Origin: Streptomyces sp. ISL-43
GTDB taxonomy: Bacteria > Actinomycetota > Actinomycetes > Streptomycetales > Streptomycetaceae
Direction: 5' to 3'
DNA: 41,707 nucleotides
Assembly: GCF_018614195.1 (NCBI RefSeq)
Contig: NZ_JAGGOT010000038.1
Coordinates: 1-41,707 of the forward strand
Under the pieces are notes generated by a model. The model had not been told where the DNA came from. It was given only the letters and a program-made list of their open reading frames with translations, and ran no database searches. The translations under genes were made by a program, and so were the position numbers. Positions 7,835-15,062 of the stretch are shown piece after piece. Numbering within the stretch: position 1 is the stretch's first letter; each line of letters starts with the position of its first letter.

Positions 7835-7874
7835 CGGCGCTATGGCGCTACGGAGCTACGGAGCTACGGAGCTA
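7835..7874. repeat. Five tandem 8-bp units spanning the ygfZ-like stop codon
   Basis: The units are CGGCGCTA (7835-7842), TGGCGCTA (7843-7850) and three copies of CGGAGCTA (7851-7874). Read on the minus strand they run through the last codons and TAG stop (7864-7866) of the convergent ygfZ-like gene. An 8-bp unit changes the reading frame with each copy gained or lost, although each minus-strand unit carries a TAG. Confidence 0.92.
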
Positions 7875-8832
7875 CGACGACCTCCTGCGCGGCGGCCGTC
7901 TTCCCCACCAGCAGCGGCGCGTCCACCGGAACGTTCCGCTTGACCAGCGCGAGCGCGATCGGCCCGAGCTCGTGGTGGCGGACCGAGGTGGTCACGAAGC
8001 CCAGCTGGCGGCCCTCCTCCCCGTCCGCGGCCAGTCGTACGGGCGTGCCGTGGGCCGGGAGCAGCACCTCGGAGCCGTCCAGGTGCAGGAAGACCAGCCG
8101 GCGCGGCGGCTTCCCCAGGTTGTGGACGCGCGCCACCGTCTCCTGGCCGCGGTAGCAGCCCTTCTGCAGGTGCACGGCGGTGCCGATCCAGCCCAGCTCG
8201 TGCGGGATGGTGCGGTGGTCGGTCTCCAGGCCGAGCCGCGGCCGGTGCGCCTCGACGCGCAGGGCCTCGTACGCGAGCAGGCCTGCGGCGGGGCCGTGCG
8301 AGGCGGCGAAGGCCTCCAGCTCGGCGCGGGGCAGGAAGACGTCGCGGCCGTGCGCGGTCTCCCGTACGGCGTGCTCCTTGGCGACCTCGGCGATGGATCC
8401 GGCCGGCAGGTGCACGATGGCGAAGTCCGCGGTGGCGTCGGCGACTTCGACGCGGTAGAAGAACTTCATCGACTCCAGATAGGCGATCAGCGCCTCCTGG
8501 GTGCCGGGCTCGACGTGCATCCACGTCGTCTCGCCGTCGTCGACGATGTAGAGCGCGTGCTCGATGTGCCCGTTCGCGGAAAGGATCAGCGCCTCGGTGG
8601 CCTGTCCGGCCGGCAGCGCGGTGACGTGCTGAGTGATCAGCAGGTGCAGCCAGCTCAGCCGGTCCGGGCCGGTGACGGTGACGACCCCGCGGTGGGACAG
8701 GTCGACGAAGCCGCGGCCGTCGGCGAGGGTGCGCTGTTCCCCGTACAGCTCGCCGTAGTGGGCGGCGACGCCCTCGTCGCGGCCTTCGGCCTGGACGGCG
8801 CCGGGGAGATGGAGCAAAGGGCTGCTGGTCAT
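7864..8832 (-). CDS. ygfZ: YgfZ/GcvT-domain folate-binding protein
   Basis: A 322-aa protein with the YgfZ signature KGCYRGQE at residues 224-231; Cys226 is the conserved functional cysteine. YgfZ is a cytosolic, tetrahydrofolate-binding protein related to the glycine-cleavage T protein that aids assembly or repair of certain iron-sulfur clusters. The GcvT-like fold is seen in FVDLSHRGVVTVTGPDRLSWLHLLITQ (about 42-68). It starts at ATG 8832. It lies 33 bp downstream of nur on the same strand, so the two may share a transcript. The stop codon lies inside an 8-bp tandem repeat. Confidence 0.9.
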   Translation of the reverse strand: MTSSPLLHLPGAVQAEGRDEGVAAHYGELYGEQRTLADGRGFVDLSHRGVVTVTGPDRLSWLHLLITQHVTALPAGQATEALILSANGHIEHALYIVDDGETTWMHVEPGTQEALIAYLESMKFFYRVEVADATADFAIVHLPAGSIAEVAKEHAVRETAHGRDVFLPRAELEAFAASHGPAAGLLAYEALRVEAHRPRLGLETDHRTIPHELGWIGTAVHLQKGCYRGQETVARVHNLGKPPRRLVFLHLDGSEVLLPAHGTPVRLAADGEEGRQLGFVTTSVRHHELGPIALALVKRNVPVDAPLLVGKTAAAQEVVVAP

Positions 8833-8865
8833 GCCACCCAGCCTACGACCCTGCTCGGGGCAGAC

Positions 8866-9336
8866 CTAGGCCCGGCCGTCCTGGTGCTTGGCGGCGCACT
8901 TCCCGCAGAGTCCGAAGATCGCGAAGTGCTTCATGTCGGTCTCGAAGCCGAAGGTGGCGCGGAGCTTGGCCGTGAACTCGGCGGCGATGTCCACGTCCGC
9001 CTCGATGACCTCGGTGCACTCCCGGCAGACCAGGTGGATGTGGTGGTGCCGGTCGGCGAGGTGGTAGGTGGGGGCCCCGTGCCCGAGGTGGGCGTGCGAG
9101 ACGAGCTTCAGCTCCTCAAGGAGCTCCAGCGTCCGGTAGACCGTGGAGATGTTGACGCCGGAGGCCGTCTTGCGCACCTCGACGAGGATCTCGTCCGGGG
9201 TCGCGTGCTCCAGGGCGTCGACGGCTTCCAGCACGAGCTGACGCTGCGGGGTCAGGCGGTATCCGCGCTGGCGCAGGTCGCTCTTCCAGTCGCCGGTGTC
9301 GCTCTCGGCGCTGTCCGTGCTGTCGGTGGTCACCAC
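8866..9336 (-). CDS. nur: Fur-family nickel-responsive repressor Nur
   Basis: A 156-aa Fur-family dimeric repressor: winged-helix DNA-binding domain (WKSDLRQRGYRLTPQRQLVLEAV ... GVNISTVYRTLELLEE) followed by the metal-binding dimerisation domain. Metal ligands are visible in HHHIH (97-101) and HAHLGH (81-86). Structural Zn cysteines are CREC (104-107) and CGKC (134-137). Sequence and neighbours match Streptomyces Nur, which with Ni(II) represses sodF and nickel uptake genes. Compared with the S. coelicolor protein as I remember it, this one has an extra Ser/Thr/Asp N-terminal stretch of roughly ten residues. Tandem GTG codons at 9336 and 9333 make the exact start uncertain. Other Fur paralogues (FurA, CatR, Zur) fit less well. 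Confidence 0.85.
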   Translation of the reverse strand: MVTTDSTDSAESDTGDWKSDLRQRGYRLTPQRQLVLEAVDALEHATPDEILVEVRKTASGVNISTVYRTLELLEELKLVSHAHLGHGAPTYHLADRHHHIHLVCRECTEVIEADVDIAAEFTAKLRATFGFETDMKHFAIFGLCGKCAAKHQDGRA

Positions 9337-9398
9337 CCGGCCAGTGTAGGCCTCGGCCGGGACCGCCCCAACTGTCCGTGCGCCCGTGAGACGGGAGG

Positions 9399-9430
9399 GA
9401 GCCCCCGGCGGCAGCGCCGGCCGGGGGCTC
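9399..9430 (-). terminator. Stem-loop terminator after the nitrobindin-like gene
   Basis: The arms GAGCCCCCGG (9399-9408) and CCGGGGGCTC (9421-9430) are perfectly complementary, and an inner CGGC/GCCG pair (9409-9412 and 9416-9419) extends the stem. It lies between the stop of the minus-strand nitrobindin-like gene and the nur promoter region. There is no U-tract, as is usual for Streptomyces terminators. Confidence 0.75.
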
Positions 9431-9478
9431 GTCCACGTTCTCGCGCGAGTCAGCAGGTCAGCTCATCGGCTGATCGGC

Positions 9479-9502
9479 CAGGTCGGCAGGTCGACAGGTC
9501 AG
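9479..9502. repeat. Three tandem 8-bp units across a stop codon
   Basis: CAGGTCGG, CAGGTCGA and CAGGTCAG follow one another at 9479-9486, 9487-9494 and 9495-9502. The last unit contains the stop codon (9499-9501) of the minus-strand nitrobindin-like gene. Confidence 0.85.
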
Positions 9503-10071
9503 CGGAAGAAGGCGATGCCGTCGTCCGGCATGTCCGGGAGGTTGCGCGCCATCTCGGCGACCTCCTCGGGCGTGACGACCTTCTTGAGCTGGGCCGACAT
9601 GTACGGGCGCAGCTCGACGTCGGGGGTGGTCTTCTCGCCGACCCACATCAGGTCGCCCTTGACGTAGCCGTAGAGCCGCTTCCCGCCGCTGTGCGGGCGG
9701 GAGGTGGCGGTACGGGCCACCGCGTCGGTGACCAGGTCGATCTGCGGCTTCTGGGCGGCGAGGTCGCCGTACCAGATCTCCACGACGCCGTGGTCGCGGA
9801 CCATGACCATCTCGACCCGGCGGTCGCTGTCGATGCGCCAGTAGCCGGACTCGGACTCCAGCGGCCCCACCTTGTTGCCCTCGGCGTCGAGGACCCAGGA
9901 GTGCGAGTGGTACTCCAGGAAGTCCCGGCCGTCGTGGCTGAAGACGACTTCCTGGCCGAAGTTGCACTTCTCCTCACCGGGGAAGTCGAAGACGCCTGCG
10001 CCTTCCCAATTGCCCAGGAGGAAGGCGAGGGGGACGAGGCTCGGGTTCAGGTCGGACGGGATCTGGATCAT
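9499..10071 (-). CDS. Ferric-nitrobindin-like protein (FABP/THAP4 beta-barrel), probably heme-less
   Basis: A 190-aa beta-barrel protein of the nitrobindin/DUF1794 group, often annotated FABP family. The N-terminal signature LLGNWEGAGVFDFPG (about 19-33) is the family's GxWxGxG motif. True nitrobindins bind heme through a C-terminal histidine (HHLA-type motif) and isomerise peroxynitrite. The matching stretch here reads VELRPYMSAQLKKV with no histidine, so heme binding is not expected, in line with the known heme-less nitrobindin-like subgroup in Streptomyces. It starts at ATG 10071 (MIQIPSDLNPSLVPLAFLLG). A 33-aa membrane-peptide gene lies 69 bp upstream on the same strand. Confidence 0.8.
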   Translation of the reverse strand: MIQIPSDLNPSLVPLAFLLGNWEGAGVFDFPGEEKCNFGQEVVFSHDGRDFLEYHSHSWVLDAEGNKVGPLESESGYWRIDSDRRVEMVMVRDHGVVEIWYGDLAAQKPQIDLVTDAVARTATSRPHSGGKRLYGYVKGDLMWVGEKTTPDVELRPYMSAQLKKVVTPEEVAEMARNLPDMPDDGIAFFR

Positions 10072-10140
10072 GAATGGCTGCTCAGGCGATCTGTGGGAGG
10101 GGGTTCCGGTATCCGGGAGGGGCGGCGGCCGATCAGGAGA

Positions 10141-10242
10141 TCAGCGCTGGCCCTGGTACAGCTTCTTCACGGCCAGTCCGGTGAAGGCCATAACACCGAC
10201 GAAGATCAGGACCAGCAGGGAAGTGAAGACTGCCTCAAGCAC
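10141..10242 (-). CDS. Small single-pass membrane protein, 33 aa
   Basis: Too short for ordinary ORF listing but well supported: a GTG start at 10242 with an ideal ribosome site (GAGGAG six bases before it), and an apolar helix (SLLVLIFVGVMAFTGLAV) followed by the basic C-terminus KKLYQGQR. The layout is an N-terminal MLEAVFT, one transmembrane helix, and a positive tail that should face the cytoplasm. The function is unknown. It lies 69 bp upstream of the nitrobindin-like gene and reads the same way, so the two may be co-transcribed. I believe similar peptides occur at this place in other streptomycetes, but could not check. Confidence 0.8.
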   Translation of the reverse strand: MLEAVFTSLLVLIFVGVMAFTGLAVKKLYQGQR

Positions 10243-10277
10243 GGGGTGCTCCTCGGAGTGTGGGTGGCGTTACGGGG

Positions 10278-10309
10278 CCGGTCCCCAAGCCTACTGGCCT
10301 GGGGACCGG
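10278..10309 (-). terminator. Stem-loop terminator after the three-gene membrane operon
   Basis: Perfect 10-bp arms CCGGTCCCCA (10278-10287) and TGGGGACCGG (10300-10309) enclose a 12-nt loop. They lie 38 bp beyond the stop of the minus-strand gene ending at 10348 and upstream of the small membrane-protein gene. Confidence 0.75.
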
Positions 10310-10347
10310 CGCACTCTGTGAGGTAGCCCGTACGACGGGCTCCCCTG

Positions 10348-11436
10348 CTAGCCGAGCAGCTGGTGCTGGAGGATCACCGTCTGGTGGAAGGGCACGGTGG
10401 CCACCTCGCCCTTGCGGGTCTGGAGGACGACGGCCACGACGTCACCGGAGCGGATGCAGCCGATCTTGGCCTGCTCGTCGCCGACCGGATCCGTCTCCTT
10501 GTAGAGCGAGACGCCGGAGAGGACCGGCGCGGACTGGCCGGACTTGGCCTTGCTCCAGGACAGGTCCGCGCCGGTGTTGGCGGCGCCCTTCAGGTGCATG
10601 TTCACGTTGCAGCCCTTGAAGGTGTCCGCGAAATCGGAACCGTGGAAGCGCAGCAGGTAGACACGGGTGCGGGTGCCGTCCGGGGTGGTCCAGCCGCGGC
10701 CGACGATCTGACGCAGTCCGTCGTTGGCGAACTGGTCCTTCATCGCCCCGTGCTCGGAGTCCTCGTACTCGGTCAGGAAGCTGTCCGTGGTCACCACCTC
10801 GTCCTTCTCCAGCTTCATCGTGGAGTCGGGGGTGGAGCCGGCGGGCGGCGGCAGGAGCAGCTGGATGAGGCCGGCGTAGTGGATGCCGTCCTCGTTGTCC
10901 TTGGCGAACGGCACGGCGGCGCCCGCCGGCAGCGTCGGCTTGACCAGCGCCGGGTAGGCCCAGCGGCCGTCGGCCTTGGTGGACAAGCCCGGGATGTCGG
11001 TGCGCTCGGGCTGGGCGACCTCGTACGCGACACCCGTGCCGACGGCCGCGAAGACCAGTACGGCGGCGGTCCAGCGCAGGGCGGCGAACAGCTTGCGGCG
11101 GTCCTTGGGCGCGGCCGGAACCTCCGGGGCGGCGAAGGGGTTGGCCGCGAGCGGGTCGGCCGCGAACAGGTCGGCCCGGGCCGCCTCGCCCGCGGGAGCG
11201 CCGGAGACCGGGGCGGCCGGGGCCGAGCCCTGGCCGGGTACGGCGTCCTGGCCGGGCACGGCGTCCTGGCCGGGCACGGCGTCCTGGAACTCGGCCGCGG
11301 GAGCCGTCGCCCGGGCGGGCACGGTGGGCTCGGGAACGGGGGCGGCGTCGGGGACGGTGGCCGTGGCCACGGCGGGCTGGGCCGCCGCGTCCTCGGGGGG
11401 CGCCGCCTCGGCACCGGTGGTGTTCTGCTCGGTCAC
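10348..11436 (-). CDS. Single-pass membrane protein with Pro/Ala-rich cytoplasmic region (operon gene 3)
   Basis: A 362-aa protein starting at GTG 11436; that start overlaps the stop of the upstream gene as GTGA (11433-11436), so I reject the longer in-frame extension. A low-complexity Pro/Ala/Glu N-terminal region is followed by a transmembrane helix (LRWTAAVLVFAAVGTGVAYEVA) and a ~220-residue extracytoplasmic domain with a few Cys (FKGCNVNMH, AKIGCIRSG) that may form a disulfide. DAVPGQ is repeated three times in the N-terminal region, encoded by 18-bp repeats. I recognise no family. It shares architecture (disordered tail, one helix, secreted domain) with the two upstream genes, with which it forms an operon ending at the hairpin at 10278-10309. 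Confidence 0.8.
   Translation of the reverse strand: MTEQNTTGAEAAPPEDAAAQPAVATATVPDAAPVPEPTVPARATAPAAEFQDAVPGQDAVPGQDAVPGQGSAPAAPVSGAPAGEAARADLFAADPLAANPFAAPEVPAAPKDRRKLFAALRWTAAVLVFAAVGTGVAYEVAQPERTDIPGLSTKADGRWAYPALVKPTLPAGAAVPFAKDNEDGIHYAGLIQLLLPPPAGSTPDSTMKLEKDEVVTTDSFLTEYEDSEHGAMKDQFANDGLRQIVGRGWTTPDGTRTRVYLLRFHGSDFADTFKGCNVNMHLKGAANTGADLSWSKAKSGQSAPVLSGVSLYKETDPVGDEQAKIGCIRSGDVVAVVLQTRKGEVATVPFHQTVILQHQLLG
11233..11286. repeat. Three in-frame 18-bp tandem repeats encoding DAVPGQ
   Basis: Units of 18 bp (GCCGGG(T/C)ACGGCGTCCTG) lie at 11233-11250, 11251-11268 and 11269-11286. They differ by one base in the first copy and encode three DAVPGQ hexapeptides on the minus strand, so copy-number change would keep the frame. 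Confidence 0.92.
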
Positions 11437-12356
11437 ACGGACTCCCCGGGGGACTTCAGGTGGCTCATCTGGTTCTTGAAGAACGCGACGGCGTCGGAGG
11501 TGGAGAAGGGCTTGGGCCCGTAGGCGCGGAAGGTGACGGCCACATCGCCCTCGACGGCGGCGCAGTCGATCGAGTCGATCTTTTCCTTGCCCTCCGCGCC
11601 GATCGCCATCAGCGAGCACTTGGCATCCGGGAACCCGTCCACCTTCGGCGCTTCGCGCTTGTCGCCGGTGAGTTCGAGGAGCTTCTTGGTGACCTCGGAC
11701 AGGTTGCCCACGGCCTTCGGGTCGGCCTGCATGATGCGGACCTCGGCGATCCAGCCGCCCTGGTACTTGGTGTAGCTGCGTCCGGCCAGGCCCTTCAGCT
11801 TCAGCTCGGCCAGCATCTCGTCACGCTTCTTGCGGTCCGAGCTGGACAGGCCGTTGCGGGACTCCTTGAAGCCCTCGATCGCCTGGTCACCGGAGACGAA
11901 GAAGTTGTTGCCGTCCGACCCGAGGTCCGGGCCGAGTGTGAAGCCGGACGGGACAGGCAGCAGCTTGCCGGAGAGGGCGTTCGACGGGACGGAGTCGGGC
12001 TCCGAGGTCCCGTCCAGCCGCTCGCCGAAGGGGACCCAGTAGGCGGTGGGCGCGTCCCGGTCGGCGTCCGCGATCGCGGAGGACGCCCAGACGCCGCCGC
12101 CCAGGAGGGCCGCGACGGCCACACCGCCGGCGATCAGGGCGACCGCCTTGCGGTTGACCTTGCGTGCGGGCTTCGCCGGCGCAGCGGGGTAGAGGTCCGC
12201 CCCGGGGGCCGCCTCAAAGGCGGCGGGGGCCGGTTCAGGGGTCGCCTCGGGCGCCGGAGCGGCCGCCGGCGCCTCGGCCGGGACCGGGGCTTCGGCCGGG
12301 ACCTGAGCCTCGGCCGGGACCGGGACCGGGGTCACGTCGTTCTGCGGCTCGGTCAC
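11433..12356 (-). CDS. Single-pass membrane protein with Pro/Ala/Glu-rich tail (operon gene 2)
   Basis: A 307-aa protein starting at GTG 12356 in a GTGA overlap with the upstream stop. The N-terminal ~70 residues are a PAEAPVPAEAPAAAP low-complexity tail, then a basic KPARKVNRK stretch, a transmembrane helix (AVALIAGGVAVAALLGGGVWASS) and a ~200-residue extracytoplasmic domain containing two Cys (DAKCSLMAIG, DSIDCAAVEG) that could pair. No enzyme motif is visible. Overlapping start and stop on both sides point to translational coupling and probably fixed stoichiometry with its neighbours. Function is unknown; a cell-envelope sensor or adaptor complex is one possibility. Confidence 0.8.
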   Translation of the reverse strand: MTEPQNDVTPVPVPAEAQVPAEAPVPAEAPAAAPAPEATPEPAPAAFEAAPGADLYPAAPAKPARKVNRKAVALIAGGVAVAALLGGGVWASSAIADADRDAPTAYWVPFGERLDGTSEPDSVPSNALSGKLLPVPSGFTLGPDLGSDGNNFFVSGDQAIEGFKESRNGLSSSDRKKRDEMLAELKLKGLAGRSYTKYQGGWIAEVRIMQADPKAVGNLSEVTKKLLELTGDKREAPKVDGFPDAKCSLMAIGAEGKEKIDSIDCAAVEGDVAVTFRAYGPKPFSTSDAVAFFKNQMSHLKSPGESV

Positions 12357-13174
12357 AGTCGCTCCAGCTGTCGCTTGGCCAGGTCCACGACATCGCTCTC
12401 GGCGATCTTGCCCCGGTTGTTCATGTAATGGATGTCCAGCACGAGGTCACCGCGGCGGGCGATGGCCCGGGCGGTGCGCATCGGGAGGTAGCCCGGCTTC
12501 TCGTAGGCCTCCGAGTACACCCAGACGTGCCCGAGGTCCGCGGCGAGGCCGGGAATGGCCACGCCGTCGTTGCCCGCGAACTTCTTGTCGTCCATGTAGC
12601 CGGACTGCTCGGTCTGGTAGTCGTCCGCCCCCTTGCGGTCGGAGAACTGCAGCACGCTCACCTCGACGAAGGTGGTGTCGTCCTCCGACCAGCTCACCGA
12701 GGCGATCCGGCGGGTCTTGTCCTGGGCGAAGCCCTTCAGGGCGCGGTCCGGGTGCTCGAAGCCCAGCGCGAGGAAATCGAGGGTGCCGTAGCCCGAACCC
12801 TCCTTCTTCGCGCCGCCCGGTGCCTCGATCAGCAGCTTGGTGAGGTCGTCGTCCGTCTTGTGCCAGCGGTTGGCGTTGATCGTCTTGTTCGTGGTGGCGT
12901 CATCGGGCGCGAGCGCCTTCGGGGACACCAGGTCCTGCTGCGCCAGCGGGACCAGTGGCGTCGGTTCGCGGTCGTACTGGACCGCGTAGCCGGCGACCGT
13001 GCCCGCCAGGACTCCGAGGACGGCCGCGCCCGCGATCAGGAGGACCGTGCGGCCCGCGCGACGGCGGCGGGGGCCGGTCGCGGCGGCGTCGGGAGTGCCC
13101 TGTTCCGGGGTGTTCTCCTCCTCTTTCCGCTGCTCGGGAAGAGTCTGTTCGTGTTCCAAAAGAAGTCCCCCCAC
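12353..13174 (-). CDS. Single-pass membrane protein (operon gene 1)
   Basis: A 273-aa protein, first of the three-gene operon. It has a hydrophilic N-terminus, a basic RRRRAGR stop, a transmembrane helix (TVLLIAGAAVLGVLAGTVAGYAV, about 43-65) and a ~200-residue extracytoplasmic domain (LAPDDATTNKTINANRWHK ... RGDLVLDIHYMNNRG). The domain shares its general layout with the following two proteins, and the three may be diverged paralogues. Start: GTG 13174 has no good ribosome site; an in-frame TTG at 13159 (MEHEQTLPEQ) is preceded by GGGGGGA six bases away and may be the true start. No family recognised. Confidence 0.78.
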   Translation of the reverse strand: MGGLLLEHEQTLPEQRKEEENTPEQGTPDAAATGPRRRRAGRTVLLIAGAAVLGVLAGTVAGYAVQYDREPTPLVPLAQQDLVSPKALAPDDATTNKTINANRWHKTDDDLTKLLIEAPGGAKKEGSGYGTLDFLALGFEHPDRALKGFAQDKTRRIASVSWSEDDTTFVEVSVLQFSDRKGADDYQTEQSGYMDDKKFAGNDGVAIPGLAADLGHVWVYSEAYEKPGYLPMRTARAIARRGDLVLDIHYMNNRGKIAESDVVDLAKRQLERL

Positions 13175-13273
13175 AGGACTGGTGTCGCGGGTCGATTGAC
13201 CGCGTACAGAGATGACACCTTGCTGCGGGGGGATGTTGTACGCACCCTTATTACGTTTTTATATCGACTGGTT

Positions 13274-13537
13274 TCAATCCTCAGGACGCCGCTTTCCGTC
13301 CAGTTCGTCCCACCACTCGTCGGACTTCGCGTCGCCCGAGGGGTCGTCCCACCAGCGGTCGTCCGGTCCGCGCCGGTTCGCGACGATCGCGGCGACCGGC
13401 GGGATGACCATGGCGACCACGCACAGCGCGACCGCGGCCTCGACGGACAACAGGCGCACGAAGGACCAGGCGGAGACGAAGAGGAACAGGCATCCGCCCA
13501 TGAGCAGGAAGTAGGCGCGGCGCCGCCGGGCGTACAT
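13274..13537 (-). CDS. DUF3099 family membrane protein
   Basis: An 87-aa protein starting at ATG 13537 (MYARRRRAYFLLMGGCLFLF). It has a basic N-terminus, two transmembrane helices (about 10-28 and 32-52, ending AAIVANRRG) and a short acidic/Trp-rich cytoplasmic tail (DRWWDDPSGDAKSDEWWDELDG). This is the pattern of the actinobacterial DUF3099 family, whose function is unknown. It sits between the cysA-DUF1416 operon, ended by a terminator hairpin at 13578, and the three-gene membrane operon. No strong Shine-Dalgarno sequence is seen before the ATG. Confidence 0.82.
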   Translation of the reverse strand: MYARRRRAYFLLMGGCLFLFVSAWSFVRLLSVEAAVALCVVAMVIPPVAAIVANRRGPDDRWWDDPSGDAKSDEWWDELDGKRRPED

Positions 13538-13577
13538 GTCTTCAGGGTAGAGCCGCTTCCCGCTCCCGCGAAGGGCC

Positions 13578-13662
13578 CGTGCCGTTCCCTGACGGGTCCG
13601 GGAACGGCACGAAGGGCCGCACCCCGATCCAGTGGCGTCCAACCCCCGGGGATGCGGCCCTT
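13578..13662 (-). terminator. Double stem-loop terminator of the cysA operon
   Basis: Two stacked inverted repeats. Arms CGTGCCGTTCCC (13578-13589) and GGGAACGGCACG (13600-13611) are perfect over 12 bp with a 10-nt loop. AAGGGCCGCA (13612-13621) and TGCGGCCCTT (13653-13662) are perfect over 10 bp. They start 31 bp past the DUF1416 stop codon. Confidence 0.85.
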
Positions 13663-13692
13663 CGGCCGGTCATACGGTCACGAGTGCGGTAC

Positions 13693-13983
13693 TCAGACCG
13701 CGATCGCCACGTCCGTCACGCCGCCGGTCTCGACGACGACCACGGCGCGGTCGGCCTGGGCGCCGGGCACGAGCGCCCGCAGCGTCCAGGAGCCCTCGGC
13801 CGCGTAGAAGCGGAACTGGCCGGTCGCCGAGGTCGGGACCTCCGCGGTGAACTCACCGGTCGAGTCCAGCAGGCGGACGTAACCGCTGATGGGCTCGCCG
13901 TCCTTGGTGACCTGGCCCTGGATGGCGGTCTCGCCGGGCTTCAGCGTCGAGAGGTCGGGCCCGCCGATCTGTGCTCCACACAT
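13693..13983 (-). CDS. DUF1416 (SseC-like) protein
   Basis: A 96-aa protein (MCGAQIGGPDLSTLKPGETAIQGQVTKDG) of the DUF1416 family. It resembles mycobacterial SseC, which is also encoded directly beside a CysA/SseA-type thiosulfate sulfurtransferase. A carboxypeptidase-regulatory-like beta-sandwich (GYVRLLDSTGEFTAEVPTSATGQFRFYAAEGSWTLRAL) makes up most of it. An N-terminal Cys2 is conserved in the family and could be the functional residue. It lies 53 bp downstream of cysA and is probably in the same operon, under the same sulfur-responsive leader. The role in sulfur metabolism is inferred from context. Confidence 0.87.
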   Translation of the reverse strand: MCGAQIGGPDLSTLKPGETAIQGQVTKDGEPISGYVRLLDSTGEFTAEVPTSATGQFRFYAAEGSWTLRALVPGAQADRAVVVVETGGVTDVAIAV

Positions 13984-14036
13984 GTTCTCTGTCCTGTCCT
14001 AGAGAGGGATGACTACGGGGCGTCGCGTGCCCGGAA

Positions 14037-14882
14037 TTACTTGTTGGCGCCGAGCTCGATCGGCACGCCGACCAGCGAGCCGTACTCGGTCCACGAGCCG
14101 TCGTAGTTCTTGACGTTCTCCTGGCCCAGGAGCTCGTGCAGCACGAACCACGTGAGCGCGGAGCGCTCACCGATGCGGCAGTAGGCGATGGTGTCCTTCG
14201 CCAGGTCGACCTGCTCGGCCGCGTAGAGGGCGGTGAGCTCCTCGTCGGACTTGAACGTGCCGTCGTCGTTGGCGTTCTTCGACCACGGGATGTTGCGGGC
14301 GCTCGGGATGTGGCCCGGACGCTGCGACTGCTCCTGCGGGAGGTGCGCCGGCGCGAGCAGCTTGCCGGAGAACTCGTCGGGCGAGCGGACGTCGACCAGG
14401 TTCTTCGTACCGATCGCGGCGACCGCGTCGTCACGGTAGGCGCGGATCGAGGTGTCCTGGGCCTTGGCCTTGTACTGGGTGGCCGGGCGGCCGGGGACCT
14501 CGGTGCCGTCGACCAGGTCGCGGGAGTCGAGCTCCCACTTCTTGCGGCCGCCGTCGAGCAGGCGGACGTCCTGGTGGCCGTAGAGCTTGAAGTACCAGTA
14601 GGCGTAGGACGCGAACCAGTTGTTGTTGCCGCCGTAGAGGACGACGGTGTCGTCGTTGGAGATGCCCTTGGCGGAGAGGAGCTTCTCGAAGCCCTCCTGG
14701 TCCACGAAGTCGCGGCGGACCGGGTCCTGGAGGTCGCTCTTCCAGTCGATCCGCACGGCGTTGGTGATGTGGTTCTTGTCGTAGGCGGACGTGTCCTCGT
14801 CCACCTCGACGATGACGACGTTCGCGTCGTTCAGGTGGGCCTCGACCCAGTCGGCGTCTACGAGGACGTCGCTGCGGCTCAT
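14037..14882 (-). CDS. cysA: Thiosulfate sulfurtransferase (rhodanese) CysA
   Basis: A 281-aa two-domain rhodanese. The C-terminal domain holds the active-site loop YCRIGERS with catalytic Cys235, which forms the persulfide when sulfur moves from thiosulfate to an acceptor. The N-terminal domain has YGGNNNWFAS instead and is the inactive structural copy. CRxGxR-type loops are typical of actinobacterial CysA/SseA. The start ATG 14882 is preceded by GGAGGAG six bases upstream. The gene lies downstream of a leader carrying cysteine-containing uORFs (15003-15148) and ahead of the DUF1416 gene, so it is very likely a sulfur/cysteine-regulated operon. Confidence 0.92.
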   Translation of the reverse strand: MSRSDVLVDADWVEAHLNDANVVIVEVDEDTSAYDKNHITNAVRIDWKSDLQDPVRRDFVDQEGFEKLLSAKGISNDDTVVLYGGNNNWFASYAYWYFKLYGHQDVRLLDGGRKKWELDSRDLVDGTEVPGRPATQYKAKAQDTSIRAYRDDAVAAIGTKNLVDVRSPDEFSGKLLAPAHLPQEQSQRPGHIPSARNIPWSKNANDDGTFKSDEELTALYAAEQVDLAKDTIAYCRIGERSALTWFVLHELLGQENVKNYDGSWTEYGSLVGVPIELGANK

Positions 14883-15002
14883 GATGTTCTCCTCCGGGGC
14901 AGTGTGCGGCGGGGTGGTGCTGGTCGTGCTGGGTGCGTGCGTCCGGGTGCGCTCGCGGATCCTGTTGCGGGGAGGCTTCAGGAGGGCGGGAGGCAGAGGT
15001 GG

Positions 15003-15062
15003 TCACACGGGAAAGCGGAAGGCCGTCGTCCGGCTATGGAGCGGGATGCGCTCACACGTCAC
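15003..15062 (-). CDS. Second leader uORF upstream of cysA (19 aa)
   Basis: A GTG at 15062 overlaps the stop of the cysteine-rich leader peptide (ATGTGA, the start shared by two bases), giving the reading frame MTCERIPLHSRTTAFRFPV and stop TGA at 15003-15005. It has one Cys codon at position 3. The tight overlap suggests re-initiation or coupling after the first uORF. It has no ribosome site of its own, so translation is an inference; its 3' end lies 120 bp before cysA. Confidence 0.45.
   Translation of the reverse strand: MTCERIPLHSRTTAFRFPV

Noticed and set aside
7972..10326. 784-codon plus-strand frame across ygfZ, nur and the nitrobindin-like gene
   Set aside because: It runs antisense to three well-supported genes and their intergenic terminators, with typical GC-shadow composition.
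13274..13642. 122-codon version of the DUF3099 gene
   Set aside because: The extra N-terminal codons are read through the cysA-operon terminator hairpins and have no ribosome site; ATG 13537 starts with the family-typical MYARRRR.
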